Shown: one piece after another, positions 55,749 to 64,000 of the stretch
Layout of the letters: each line of letters begins with the position of its first letter
Numbering within the stretch: the stretch's first letter is position 1
Origin: Maribacter antarcticus DSM 21422
GTDB taxonomy: Bacteria; Bacteroidota; Bacteroidia; Flavobacteriales; Flavobacteriaceae
Assembly: GCF_000621125.1 (NCBI RefSeq)
Contig: NZ_JHZC01000016.1
Coordinates: 42,017-106,016 of the forward strand
Reading direction: 5' to 3'
DNA length: 64,000 nucleotides
Made by a program: the position numbers and the translations under genes
Notes under the pieces: generated by a model
The model's database searches: none
Seen by the model: only the letters and a program-made list of their open reading frames with translations
Told to the model about the DNA's origin: nothing

Positions 55749-56430
55749 ACGAACATTAAGATACTTATACACAGTGTCCATATGCATAAGGTACCCAATA
55801 GCTTTATAGGTAGTGACAGCTGTTTTAAAATGTAATCGTATCTCACAAGTATTGGTATTTCGAAAACTATACTATCAAAAAAGCCAACATGGTAAAACAA
55901 TAAAAAAAAGCAGAAAGAACCACTCTTAAAAGGCATAATTCACCTTATATCTGATCTAAACTTAATGTGCAGCCAAGGTAAGACCTATTCACCATTCTAT
56001 ATTTTGCAAATTTTACAGTAGACAACAATGGGTATGAATGTAGGGTGGGTAACACAAAGGCAAACAAAAAACACACGTGCCTTTAAAGACCGAAATAAGG
56101 GTGCTAAACTTCTATAATACCATGTATCGACTTAATATGGCAAGGTGAGAGTGTATCTTTAGCAAGAAAATCAACCCAACGATTAACAATCCATTCTTTA
56201 CAAATACCATTCAATTGTAACCATCAAGCACCTACCTGTATCAAATTATTTGAATTTCTTTTCAACTAAAATCACATGACCAAAAAAAATACTTTTTTTA
56301 GCTGACTAGTGTAAAAAGCTGTTCTATTATCGATACAACTATAAAAAAGCACACCAACATAGCAGATGATTTTGATTTTTTAGCTATCTTAACGGAGTAA
56401 AAAAGAGATTGCCAAATTACACCTATCGCT
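55749..56430. other. Gene-free spacer
   Basis: 682 bases between the THUMP-like methyltransferase and the plug protein. No frame longer than about 60 codons with any coding character; AT-rich and full of stops. It marks the change from core genes to the carbohydrate-use region and should hold the promoter for the 56431 gene. Confidence 0.45.
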
Positions 56431-57075
56431 ATGAAAATCCTTATTACGTTTGTCTTAATTGTTTGCTATACAGCGCAAATTAATGCTCAAAAAAAAGAAA
56501 TACAATGGGTCAATGGTACCGTTTTAAACGCAGACCAGCAACCTGTAAAAAAGGCTGTAATTTATATCGATTCCGTAAAGACAAAAACTAAAACGAATAA
56601 GAAGGGTGAATTCAGAATAGGTTTAAAGCCTGCCAACAAAACTATTTCGGCATATTCTTGGAATTACGGTATCGTAACCAAAAACTATCAAGGTAATGAT
56701 GGTATGTTGATTGTTTTTCCTAAAAATGAGTCTGTAGTGTCTGAAGAGCAATTGGAAGAGTTAGGTTTCGAGACAAAGGTTAAAAGAACTAGAAGAGAAC
56801 CTAAGGATTATAGTAAGTATTTGAATATGTACCAACTGATTGCGACAGAAATACCAGGAGCTGTTGTCAACGGAACTTCTATTCGGTTAGTACCCCCTAA
56901 TTCGATTCAAAGTATTCAACAACCATTGATAATCGTAGATGGTAATCCTGTTAGTTCCATGGAGTATATTTTTCCTAGGGAAGTAGCTTCGGTAAGAGTT
57001 CTTCGGGATGACGCTGCTTCATTTTATGGTGCACGTGGTGCTAGCGGAGTCATACTTATTAAGATGAAAATGTAA
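56431..57075 (+). CDS. Stand-alone CarboxypepD_reg/TonB-plug protein without barrel
   Basis: 214 aa with a signal peptide (MKILITFVLIVCYTAQINAQ). Residues about 25-95 are a carboxypeptidase-regulatory-like beta-sandwich (NGTVLNADQQPVKKAVIYID, KKGEFRIGL). Residues 130-214 resemble the TonB-receptor plug: IRLVPPNSIQSIQQPLIIVD, then VASVRVLRDDAASFYGARG and ASGVILIKM, which mirror the plug signature DxxAxxYGxRGxNGVI. The protein stops where the 22-strand barrel of a SusC-type receptor would begin. It could be a plug that docks to another receptor, a TonB interaction module, or a truncated receptor. A few such small proteins exist in Bacteroidota. It lies 440 bases before GH43. Confidence 0.75.
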   Translation: MKILITFVLIVCYTAQINAQKKEIQWVNGTVLNADQQPVKKAVIYIDSVKTKTKTNKKGEFRIGLKPANKTISAYSWNYGIVTKNYQGNDGMLIVFPKNESVVSEEQLEELGFETKVKRTRREPKDYSKYLNMYQLIATEIPGAVVNGTSIRLVPPNSIQSIQQPLIIVDGNPVSSMEYIFPREVASVRVLRDDAASFYGARGASGVILIKMKM

Positions 57076-57514
57076 CCGATATAGCAACCATAAAGCTTGA
57101 ACTGAAGTCGATATAACAGATAAAGCATTTATGGCACGGAAACTTCCTAGCAAACCATATCACCGGTCTTACTCCCTGCAGCTTCCTGCCAACTAAAAAG
57201 AAGCACGAATAACGAATACCATAAGCTCAAGTTGATTTAATCAAACTCAGGTCATAAGTAAAAAGTAATCGGACTACTCCGGAAGTGGTTTAAGCATATC
57301 ATCCAATAAGATAAATTTACCCAACATCGTCTGATAGTGTGTTAAAGAAAAGCTGTTTAAATTTGTTATCGCATACAGATAACTATCATAAAGTCTATTT
57401 TATATAGAATGCTTCGCGTACTAGTCTAAGCAAAAGAAAGCTTATCTAAGTTTAAATTATTTTGTATTTTGTCTAACTTCGGTTTAAAATAAGAAGACTA
57501 GTAAGAATAAACTC
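57076..57514. other. Gene-free spacer upstream of the GH43-like gene
   Basis: 439 bases with no coding frame of note. Near its end TAACTTCG (57474-57481) is one base off the -7 consensus and could be the promoter for the hydrolase gene 34 bases further on. Confidence 0.4.
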
Positions 57515-58528
57515 ATGAAACAAAATTTAATTTTCACCATGTTATGTTTCTTAGTTTATGGACTCAGTTTTTCGCAGGAGACCCTAAAATTGAACAACCC
57601 AATAGCAGATGGGTGGTATGCCGATCTCGAAGGTGTAGTTTTTAATGACACCTATTGGGTGTACCCTACGTTCTCCGATGACTATGACAAGCAATTACAT
57701 TTTGACGCCTTTTCATCTAAAAACCAAGTGGACTGGAAAAAGCATGAACGCATTTTGGATACTACCAACATTAAATGGCTACGTCAGGCCCTTTGGGCGC
57801 CTTCAATCATAGAGAAAAATCAAAAGTATTTTCTATTCTTTGGTGCGAACGACATTCAAAGACCTGGCAGAAACTCTTATGACCCAACTAATGATATTAA
57901 TCATTATGGAGGTATTGGAGTGGCCGTAGCCGATACGCCTGTCGGACCATTTAGTGATCATTTGAGAGAGCCGCTTATATCTGATTTTTATAATGACGAC
58001 CAACCTATAGACCAGTTTGTATTCAAGGACGTAGCCGATACCTTTTATTTATTTTATGGAGGATGGAGTCATTGCAACCTAGGGATACTGAACGATGATT
58101 TTACCGGTTTTATGCCGTGGGAGGATGGTACTAACTTCAAAGAAATCACCCCAGAAGGATATGTGGAAGGCCCCTTTATGTTTTTACGAAACGAAATCTA
58201 CTATTTTATGTGGTCGGAAGGTGGATGGACCAATGGAACGTATAAAGTGGCCTATGCTATGGCCGAAAAAGCTACAGGACCCTATAAACGTATTGGCACC
58301 ATTCTAGAGTCCAGGGAGGGGGACATTGCTACCGGAGCAGGCCATCATTCGGTAATCAAAAGACGCGACAACGACGAGTATATCATGGTATAGCACAGAC
58401 GCCCTATCCCTAATGAAGATAGGGACCATCGTGTGACTTGTATGGATGTCATGGAATTTAATAGAAATGGTACTATCAAACCTGTAAAAATGACATTTGA
58501 AGGGGTGAAAGAAATCGCATCCGAATAA
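57515..58528 (+). pseudogene. GH43-type glycoside hydrolase interrupted by one amber codon
   Basis: A frame of 337 codons with TAG at 58391-58393 (codon 293); the sequence before and after is typical GH43. Signal peptide at residues 1-20. Five-bladed propeller residues: Asp37 in DGWYADLEG (base), Asp166 in PIDQF and Glu218 in PEGYVEGP (acid). Just before the stop: GAGHHSVIKRRDNDEYIMV; directly after it: HRRPIP, which in relatives forms the Tyr-His-Arg-Arg motif, so TAG replaces a TAC/TAT (Tyr). The remaining 44 codons continue (TCMDVMEFNRNGTI, KMTFEGV) to TAA 58526. It should hydrolyse arabinose- or xylose-containing oligosaccharides. Most likely a recent nonsense mutation or sequencing error. 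Confidence 0.85.
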
Positions 58529-58621
58529 GGATGTTTAACCAAAAAGGCAAATCACTTCGTTTGGTTTAATACTCAAAATGTTTACTATTCACTAAAAGAT
58601 AAAATACTAAGAATCGTTACT

Positions 58622-59692
58622 ATGTTACACATGAAAAAAGTGATTTATTTTGTATTTCTACTATGCTTGAGCTTAGTAGTAAGCGGTCAAGAAAATGTAT
58701 TGGAAACAAACAAATGGGCTGTCGAAAAGTCTATAAATTGGTATGCGCAGCATGATTGGATGACCGGTGCAAACTTTAACCCAAGCACGGCTATCAATCA
58801 GTTGGAAATGTGGCAAGAAGCTACTTTTGACCCAGAAACTATAGATAGTGAATTAGGTTATGCAGAAGGAATAGGCTTTAATACCATGCGCGTTTACCTT
58901 CATAGTTTAGCCTATAAAGCGGATGCTGATGGCTTTAAAAAGCGAATGGCTATTTATCTAGATATTGCCGATAAACATGGCATGAAAACAATGTTTGTCT
59001 TTTTTGATGATGTATGGGGAAAAAGTCCAAAAATAGGAGAACAACCAGAACCTAAAACAGGAACGCACAATTCTGGTTGGATGCAGGATCCAGGCGACCC
59101 AGCACACAAGAATGAAGCAAATTTCCCAGCATTAGAAACGTATGTAAAAGATATACTCAAAACCTTTGCCAATGATAAACGCATATTGATGTGGGATCTA
59201 TATAATGAGCCGGGTAATTCTGGAAAGGAAAATACGTCAATGCCATTGCTGAAAAATATTTTTACTTGGGCAAGAGAGGTAAACCCCAGCCAACCGCTTA
59301 CTGTGGGAATCTGGCATTGGAAATTTCAAGAACTCAATGCATTTCAGGCGCTCAACTCCGATATAATCACTTACCATAATTACGAAGATAAAAAACACCA
59401 CCAGCATGTCATTAATTTGCTAAAATCCCATGGCAGACCTTTGATTTGCACCGAGTATATGGCGCGTGCAAAAAATAGTCGTTTCTCTACTATTTTACCC
59501 TTATTAAAAAAGGAAAATGTAGGTGCAATCAATTGGGGTCTGGTTGCTGGAAAATCAAATACCAAATATATGTGGGGTACTCCCATTGAAGACGGCTCCG
59601 AACCTGATGAGTGGTTTCATGAGGTATTTAGAAAAGACGGTACGCCATATCGTAAAGACGAGACGGATTTGATACTAAAATTAAATTCTTAA
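58622..59692 (+). CDS. GH5-like (cellulase-fold) glycoside hydrolase
   Basis: 356 aa, exported (signal peptide to about residue 22; Met4 is an alternative start). A TIM-barrel hydrolase of the GH-A clan: catalytic acid/base Glu196 in MWDLYNEPGNS and nucleophile Glu278 in LICTEYMAR, plus TMRVYLHSLAY, MFVFFDDVWG and GAINWGLVAGKSNTKYMWG. Bacteroidota homologues are often named 1,4-beta-xylanase or cellulase-family protein, with uncertain subfamily. Probably cleaves a beta-linked polysaccharide or oligosaccharide; works with the GH43-type enzyme upstream and the aldose epimerase downstream. It follows the broken GH43 gene by 93 bases, same strand. Confidence 0.85.
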   Translation: MLHMKKVIYFVFLLCLSLVVSGQENVLETNKWAVEKSINWYAQHDWMTGANFNPSTAINQLEMWQEATFDPETIDSELGYAEGIGFNTMRVYLHSLAYKADADGFKKRMAIYLDIADKHGMKTMFVFFDDVWGKSPKIGEQPEPKTGTHNSGWMQDPGDPAHKNEANFPALETYVKDILKTFANDKRILMWDLYNEPGNSGKENTSMPLLKNIFTWAREVNPSQPLTVGIWHWKFQELNAFQALNSDIITYHNYEDKKHHQHVINLLKSHGRPLICTEYMARAKNSRFSTILPLLKKENVGAINWGLVAGKSNTKYMWGTPIEDGSEPDEWFHEVFRKDGTPYRKDETDLILKLNS

Positions 59693-59722
59693 AAGGAATT
59701 GTAATCAAAACTCAAATGTGTA

Positions 59723-60904
59723 ATGATAAGTTTAAACAATAAAGGTATCATACTAGGGATATTAGGGGTAGTGCTTTTGTGCTTTACAAACTGCAAGGAA
59801 AACAAACAGACGCTAAAGCAAAAGAACACCGTGATTCCTGGAGCATTCAATTCTAAGGTGTTAGATTCTAGTTTTGACACTATAATTAAAGGAAAACACG
59901 TCAAGCTGTACTGGTTGAAAACACCACAGTTGAAACTAGCGATAACAAACTACGGAGGGCGCCTTGTTGGGCTTTGGACCCGAGATAAGAGCGGTAAGTT
60001 TACGGATGTGATTATTGGAAGAGGCAGCACGAAAGAATATGTAAAAGGACCCGAATCATACTTTGGCGCAACTATTGGCAGAGTAGGAAACCGTATTGCC
60101 AAGGGAAAGTTCACTATTAAGAAAAAAGAATATACTATCCTTCCTAATAATAATGTGAATGCCCTACACGGAGGGGAACATGGTTTTCAAGATAAAGTCT
60201 GGAATGCACACCAGCCCGATGTGCATACACTGACATTAAACTACACTTCCCCAGATATGGAAGAGGGCTTTCCTGGCACTTTGATTGCTGAAGTAACTTT
60301 TACTTTGACCAAAAACAACTCCTTACTAATGGAATATAAGGCTACAACAAATAAGCCTACTATAGTTAATTTAACCAATCATGCCTATTTTAATCTTAAT
60401 GGAGAGGGTAGTGGAAGTATTTTAAATCACAAACTACAAATCCATGCGGAGAAATTCACTCCAGTTGACACACATTTAATTCCAACTGGTGAATTAAGAA
60501 ACGTTGCAGAAACTCCTTTTGATTTTTCTGAATCGCATACTATTGGAAAACGGATTGAAATGAATAACGAGCAGCTCGTTTTTGGTGGAGGTTATGACCA
60601 TAATTTTGTATTGAGCAAACATAAGCCAAACGTAATGAAACATGCAGCTAAAGTAATTGGAGATAAATCAGGTATTGTTATGGATGTTTATACAAAAGAA
60701 CCTGGAATCCAATTTTACTCTGGTAATTTTATGAATTCTGAAAATATATTAAAATCTGGTGCCAAAGATGATTTTCGATCTGCTTTTTGTTTGGAGACTC
60801 AACATTTTCCCGATGCACCTAATCAGCTAAATTTTCCTGCTATCCTATTAAACCCTTTTGAAACATACCGCACAGTTTCGGAGTATGCGTTCTCCATTTT
60901 ATAA
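59723..60904 (+). CDS. galM: Aldose 1-epimerase (galactose mutarotase), lipoprotein
   Basis: 393 aa. The N-terminus ends with a lipobox-like sequence (LLCFTNCKEN), so it is probably a periplasmic lipoprotein, unusual for a mutarotase in Proteobacteria but frequent in Bacteroidota sugar-use loci. Family motifs: ITNYGGRLVGLWTRDK, GPESYFGATIGRVGNRIAKG, NALHGGEHGFQDKVWN, the catalytic His in NLTNHAYFNLNG, GYDHNFVLS and catalytic Glu in FCLETQHFPDAPNQ. It balances alpha and beta anomers of released sugars. 30 bases after the GH5-like gene, so both are in one operon. Confidence 0.93.
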   Translation: MISLNNKGIILGILGVVLLCFTNCKENKQTLKQKNTVIPGAFNSKVLDSSFDTIIKGKHVKLYWLKTPQLKLAITNYGGRLVGLWTRDKSGKFTDVIIGRGSTKEYVKGPESYFGATIGRVGNRIAKGKFTIKKKEYTILPNNNVNALHGGEHGFQDKVWNAHQPDVHTLTLNYTSPDMEEGFPGTLIAEVTFTLTKNNSLLMEYKATTNKPTIVNLTNHAYFNLNGEGSGSILNHKLQIHAEKFTPVDTHLIPTGELRNVAETPFDFSESHTIGKRIEMNNEQLVFGGGYDHNFVLSKHKPNVMKHAAKVIGDKSGIVMDVYTKEPGIQFYSGNFMNSENILKSGAKDDFRSAFCLETQHFPDAPNQLNFPAILLNPFETYRTVSEYAFSIL

Positions 60905-61050
60905 GATTCTACTATTTTTTTAAACTCAAGAAGTTTCTAAAAATGATAGTATGATTCGCATGCTTTCAAATTAATAATAGGGAATGGAGTAGGTATCTTA
61001 TTTATAACCTTAGCTACATCAAAAAAGTATTTTGAATTAAACATGTATAA

Positions 61051-61077
61051 TACCTCAAGTTGAGGTACTGCGCAGTA
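61051..61077. repeat. Two overlapping palindromes
   Basis: TACCTCAAGTTGAGGTA (61051-61067, 8-base arms around one G) is followed at once by TACTGCGCAGTA (61066-61077, perfect 12-base palindrome), sharing the bases TA. Such perfect dyads in a spacer are candidates for operator sites or a small stem-loop; there is no T run after them. Confidence 0.6.
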
Positions 61078-61268
61078 AAGTATCACAAGTAAGGGTTCTC
61101 GACGACACTCGTACGTATGGGTATGGTTTTATTGAATAGCATATTTGAATGGATTTGAGTATCCGTTGAAGGAAAACTATTGCAAAAGGTCGTATTTTTA
61201 TGCTTAACGAAAAACATCTTACTCCTATAAAAATATGATTTAAAGTATGGGTTACTGTCTGTTTATCT

Positions 61269-61276
61269 TAAATTTG
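61269..61276 (+). promoter_or_regulatory. Possible -7 element for the cytochrome gene
   Basis: TAAATTTG matches TAnnTTTG exactly but ends only 4 bases before the GTG start at 61281. If used, the mRNA would be almost leaderless. It may be coincidental in such AT-rich DNA. Confidence 0.3.
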
Positions 61277-61280
61277 TTAT

Positions 61281-62501
61281 GTGTTAAAAAAAATAGTTGT
61301 CGGTGTTTCCTTTTTGATACTTTTAGTAATCGGGGTGCTTGTGTACTATCATTATAACGATACTTCCGAATCGGAATATCAGTATTTGAAAGTTGAATTA
61401 CCAGTACACTACAGCGGAAAGAAATTTGCTGGATCAGAATCGTGCATTCCCTGTCATGAATCTATTTATAAAACTCATATTTCAACCGCACACTATAATA
61501 CTTCCGCTCTGGCAGACTCAGAAAATATCCTCGGCAGTTTTAGCCCTAAAGAGAATGAGATAAATTTAGCTGGTGTAAAAGTGACAATGACACAAGAAGA
61601 AGGGGGTAGCTATCAATCTACAAAAACGTATCACGGAAAAGTACTTGAGAAATCAAAAATTGATATTACTATTGGTTCTGGAGTCAAAGGGCAATCCTAT
61701 CTTACCTTTGAAGAAGATTCTCTGTACCAATTACAGGCCTCATATTTCACTTTAACAGATAGTTGGATAAACAGCCCTGGGTTCCCTAACTATGGCTATA
61801 AAAGACCCGTGATGGACAACTGCATCAAATGTCACGTCACTTTTGCCAAGAATGAGAAATTTTCAGGTAACTCGAACGTTTATGATAAAAATTCGTTTAT
61901 GTATGGTGTAGATTGTGAACGCTGCCATGGACCTTCCCAAGAACATGTAGATTATCGCGTCGGGAATTTAAAGACGCTAGATTTCGACCCTATAGTTCGT
62001 GCAGAAACCCTAAACCGTCAACAACAAATGGATGCCTGTGCGCAATGCCATGCAGGACTTCGTACCAATCAAATTACTGAAAATCCATTCTCTTTTCTTA
62101 TTGGTGAAAGTTTAGAAGAAAATTCTAAGAATTTTAGTTCAGGTAAACCAAATACCGAATTGGATGTTCATGGCAACCAATATGGCCTTTTAATAAGCAG
62201 CCCGTGTTTCAAAGAGAGTGAAGAAATGAGCTGTGTTACTTGCCATGACCCTCACAAAAACCAAAGAGATAATTCACAATATTTTAATTCTAAGTGCTTA
62301 AGTTGTCATGAGCAACCACAAAACCTGCACACAGTTGATTCAGTATCGAACCTAACAGATTTCACTAACTGCATACAATGCCATATGCCAGAATTCCCTT
62401 CTCGTGTTATGAAGGTTAGGTCTATAGAGGATGGTTTAGAAAAATCGGTTGATGTTCGAACTCATCTTATTGGTATTTATATAGATAGTATATTACAATA
62501 G
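61281..62501 (+). CDS. Seven-haem c-type cytochrome
   Basis: 406 aa. Starts with GTG at 61281; an ATG two bases upstream is out of frame. One N-terminal hydrophobic helix (VGVSFLILLVIGVLVYY) anchors it to the membrane, facing the periplasm. Seven CxxCH haem sites: CIPCH, CIKCH, CERCH, CAQCH, CVTCH, CLSCH and CIQCH, the pattern of cytochrome c554/NrfB-like electron carriers, including MSCVTCHDPHKN. The haem-binding part starts at about residue 50. It probably carries electrons between periplasmic or surface enzymes; in Bacteroidota such proteins often sit beside SusC/SusD pairs, and a SusC-like gene follows 790 bases later. Confidence 0.9.
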   Translation: MLKKIVVGVSFLILLVIGVLVYYHYNDTSESEYQYLKVELPVHYSGKKFAGSESCIPCHESIYKTHISTAHYNTSALADSENILGSFSPKENEINLAGVKVTMTQEEGGSYQSTKTYHGKVLEKSKIDITIGSGVKGQSYLTFEEDSLYQLQASYFTLTDSWINSPGFPNYGYKRPVMDNCIKCHVTFAKNEKFSGNSNVYDKNSFMYGVDCERCHGPSQEHVDYRVGNLKTLDFDPIVRAETLNRQQQMDACAQCHAGLRTNQITENPFSFLIGESLEENSKNFSSGKPNTELDVHGNQYGLLISSPCFKESEEMSCVTCHDPHKNQRDNSQYFNSKCLSCHEQPQNLHTVDSVSNLTDFTNCIQCHMPEFPSRVMKVRSIEDGLEKSVDVRTHLIGIYIDSILQ

Positions 62502-63290
62502 TAAAATTGGTTACTGCTTTAACTATTTCTCCAAAATAAACTACCAAGTATTAATCATTTTAAGAAGTTGTTGAATTGTTGCATTAATAACTTGATTATA
62601 TTTCTCTCCGTTTGCATGGCCAGATATCAATGATGTACTCATTGGGGTTTGAGAATTTAAAAGTATACCTATAAAAAAGAGCTTAAGATAGGTTTGGAGT
62701 TAATTCTAGCTCAATAGGATAAATGGCCATTTCAATTTGTTTGAACTTATCAAGATTATACACAACACAATTTGTTCTATAACTCAACAAAAAAAGTAAA
62801 CATTTGAAAGCCATTCACAGCACTTGTGTTCCTTAATAATTTAGGAAAACCCTACAATTCATTTTTATACATCGTTTTCCATTTCTTAGGGTAACGATTA
62901 CAAACGTATAAAGTCAGTTAAATACATTGTGACATCAGAAAGTTAATAACCATTGATATATGGGATGGCGTACCTAGCCTGCTTCTAGAAGCGAACGGAA
63001 AGTTTAGTATCTAGTAGACTTTACTCAATGATTAAAATTGAAACTAAATCTGAGGTATTGCATTAAGCTATGCAAAGCCCGCATGGGATGTACGATTATC
63101 AAATCCTAATCCTCAGATGAATTTAAATACCAAATTGATTGATTTGTGTTAAAATATTTATGATATTTTGAAATTAACAACTTTTAACATAACTTCACAA
63201 GCGAGAAATTCTATTGAATTCTCAACGCAGTAATATAATTATTGATTCATCAACTAAAACTATTAACTTAACTAAACTAAAACTGAGCGC
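62502..63290. other. Long spacer upstream of the SusC-type gene
   Basis: 789 bases with no intact gene; a possible coding fragment on the minus strand (62541-62669) is listed separately. The last 200 bases must contain the promoter of the SusC-type gene; TATGATATTTTG at about 63169-63180 is close to, but not, the -7 consensus. The immediate leader (actaaaactattaacttaactaaactaaaactg) is unusually A/C/T-rich and low in G, which is common before highly translated Bacteroidota genes. Confidence 0.5.
62541..62669 (-). pseudogene. Possible C-terminal gene fragment, family unknown
   Basis: On the minus strand a stretch of 42 codons ending in TAG reads like the end of a protein: ILLNSQTPMSTSLISGHANG, then KYNQVINATIQQLLKMIN. 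The amino-acid pattern is balanced and helix-like, unlike random AT-rich DNA, and further upstream another frame gives MAIYPIELELTPNLS before a stop. No family was recognised. Confidence 0.3.
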
Positions 63291-64000
63291 ATGAGAAATC
63301 TTTTCTTTAAAAAATTGCCTTTAATAGTAGCCTTGTTATGTCTGGCAACTATTCAAGCACAAACAATCACTGGTACCGTCTCCGACGCCACAGGCCCATT
63401 GCCTGGAGCTAATGTGCTGGTAAAAGGAACAACAAATGGAACACAAACTGATTTTGATGGTAACTACACTATCGATGCCAATGCAGAGGCAACTCTTGTT
63501 TTTAGCTATATTGGTTACAAGACCGCTCAAGTTCCTGTAAGTGGACAGACTAATATTGATATTACCCTTGAAGAGGATGCTAGCAAACTAGACGAAGTTG
63601 TTGTTACTGGTTACGGTTCACAGGCCAAAAAGGATTTGACCGGTGCAGTTGCTGTAGTAGATGTAGATCAACTACTTGCTGTACCAGCAACAACGTTTGC
63701 CCAACAATTACAAGGTAGGGCTGCCGGTGTAAATATTGTCAACGATTCACGTGCAGGTGGTTCAGCTACCGTGCGTATTCGTGGTTTTGGTTCTGTAGGT
63801 AATAACGATCCTCTATACATTATAGATGGTGTGCCTTCCACAGATCCAGGAAACATAAACCCGAATGACATTGAGTCTTTACAGGTACTAAAAGATGCAT
63901 CAGCTGCATCTATTTATGGTTCTAGAGCGGCAAATGGTGTAATCATCATTACCACTAAAAAAGGAAAGATGGGAAAACCATCTATTTCGTATAATACGTT
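63291..64000 (+). CDS. SusC/RagA family TonB-linked outer-membrane receptor (5' part)
   Basis: Runs off the right edge; 236 codons visible from ATG 63291. Signal peptide MRNLFFKKLPLIVALLCLATIQA. CarboxypepD_reg domain at about 25-100: TITGTVSDATGPLPGANVLV, KGTTNGTQTDFDGNY, LVFSYIGYKT. Then LDEVVVTGYGSQAKKDLTGA, the SusC signature at the start of the plug, followed by ATVRIRGFGSVGNNDPLYII, DGVPS and DASAASIYGSRAANGVIIIT. These proteins form, with a SusD-like lipoprotein, the pedal-bin transporter for glycans or other large nutrients. The SusD gene is expected just beyond the window. It opens the transport part of the carbohydrate locus. Confidence 0.96.
   Translation, partial: MRNLFFKKLPLIVALLCLATIQAQTITGTVSDATGPLPGANVLVKGTTNGTQTDFDGNYTIDANAEATLVFSYIGYKTAQVPVSGQTNIDITLEEDASKLDEVVVTGYGSQAKKDLTGAVAVVDVDQLLAVPATTFAQQLQGRAAGVNIVNDSRAGGSATVRIRGFGSVGNNDPLYIIDGVPSTDPGNINPNDIESLQVLKDASAASIYGSRAANGVIIITTKKGKMGKPSISYNT

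Larger units (their letters stand above)
60905..61280. other. Spacer with tandem palindromes
   Basis: 376 bases between galM and the multihaem cytochrome. No coding frame. It contains the two adjoining palindromes listed separately and, just before 61281, a promoter-like TAAATTTG. Confidence 0.5.

Noticed and set aside
55745..55936. 63-codon minus-strand hydrophobic frame after the THUMP-like gene
   Set aside because: Hydrophobicity comes from A-rich DNA read in reverse; it overlaps the end of the upstream gene and has no start signal.

Overview
The window looks like chromosomal DNA of a member of the Bacteroidota, most likely a marine-type Flavobacteriaceae. The evidence is AT-rich DNA, a SusC/RagA-type TonB-linked receptor running off the right edge, BshA (bacillithiol), an LptD/TamB envelope set in flavobacterial arrangement, A-rich leaders rather than strong Shine-Dalgarno sites, several TTG/GTG starts, and promoters matching the Bacteroidota -7 element TAnnTTTG. 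No rRNA, tRNA or CRISPR array was seen.

Region 1 (about 0.8-27.8 kb) is a surface polysaccharide (O-antigen/capsule) locus built as a mosaic of blocks. A plus-strand block holds GDP-fucose synthesis (gmd, fcl), a Wzx-type flippase, an O-acetyltransferase, a glycosyltransferase and a Wzy/ligase-type membrane protein. A minus-strand block (7.6-14.1 kb) holds an asparagine-synthase-like protein, an acyltransferase-3, a predicted beta-propeller orphan and a GT4, and contains a decayed MBOAT O-acyltransferase on the opposite strand. A second plus-strand block starts with a GT2, a GT4 and the priming phosphoglycosyl transferase. It continues into a compact six-gene module (SDR, SMP-30-type lactonase, GT2 with an extra Rossmann-like domain, ATP-grasp ligase, SDR, SDR) closed by a terminator. 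It ends with two glycosyltransferases, an acyltransferase-3 broken by one amber codon, and a DUF1919 protein. The six-gene module is the best candidate for an undescribed system: it has the parts to oxidise/reduce, hydrolyse a lactone, ligate with ATP and transfer an unusual sugar or sugar acid.

Region 2 (about 28-56 kb) is conserved housekeeping and envelope DNA. It starts with an IS200-type remnant and an OmpA-family protein with a strong terminator. A long minus-strand run follows: amidase, MCE/MlaD, two Fe-S proteins, a small conserved protein, GH3-beta-lactamase fusion, bshA and a PrcB-like lipoprotein. Divergent from it are lptD-ridA. Then come a BadF-type sugar kinase, pfkA-gap with a clear terminator, giant tamB, and divergently tsaD-rsmE and a DUF4159/AI-2E/THUMP-like methyltransferase operon.

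Region 3 (about 56-64 kb) is the start of a carbohydrate-use locus: a free-standing TonB-plug protein, a GH43-type hydrolase broken by one amber codon, a GH5-like hydrolase, a galactose-mutarotase lipoprotein, a seven-heme cytochrome c, and the 5' part of a SusC-type receptor. Spacers here are long and hold palindromes and possible gene debris.
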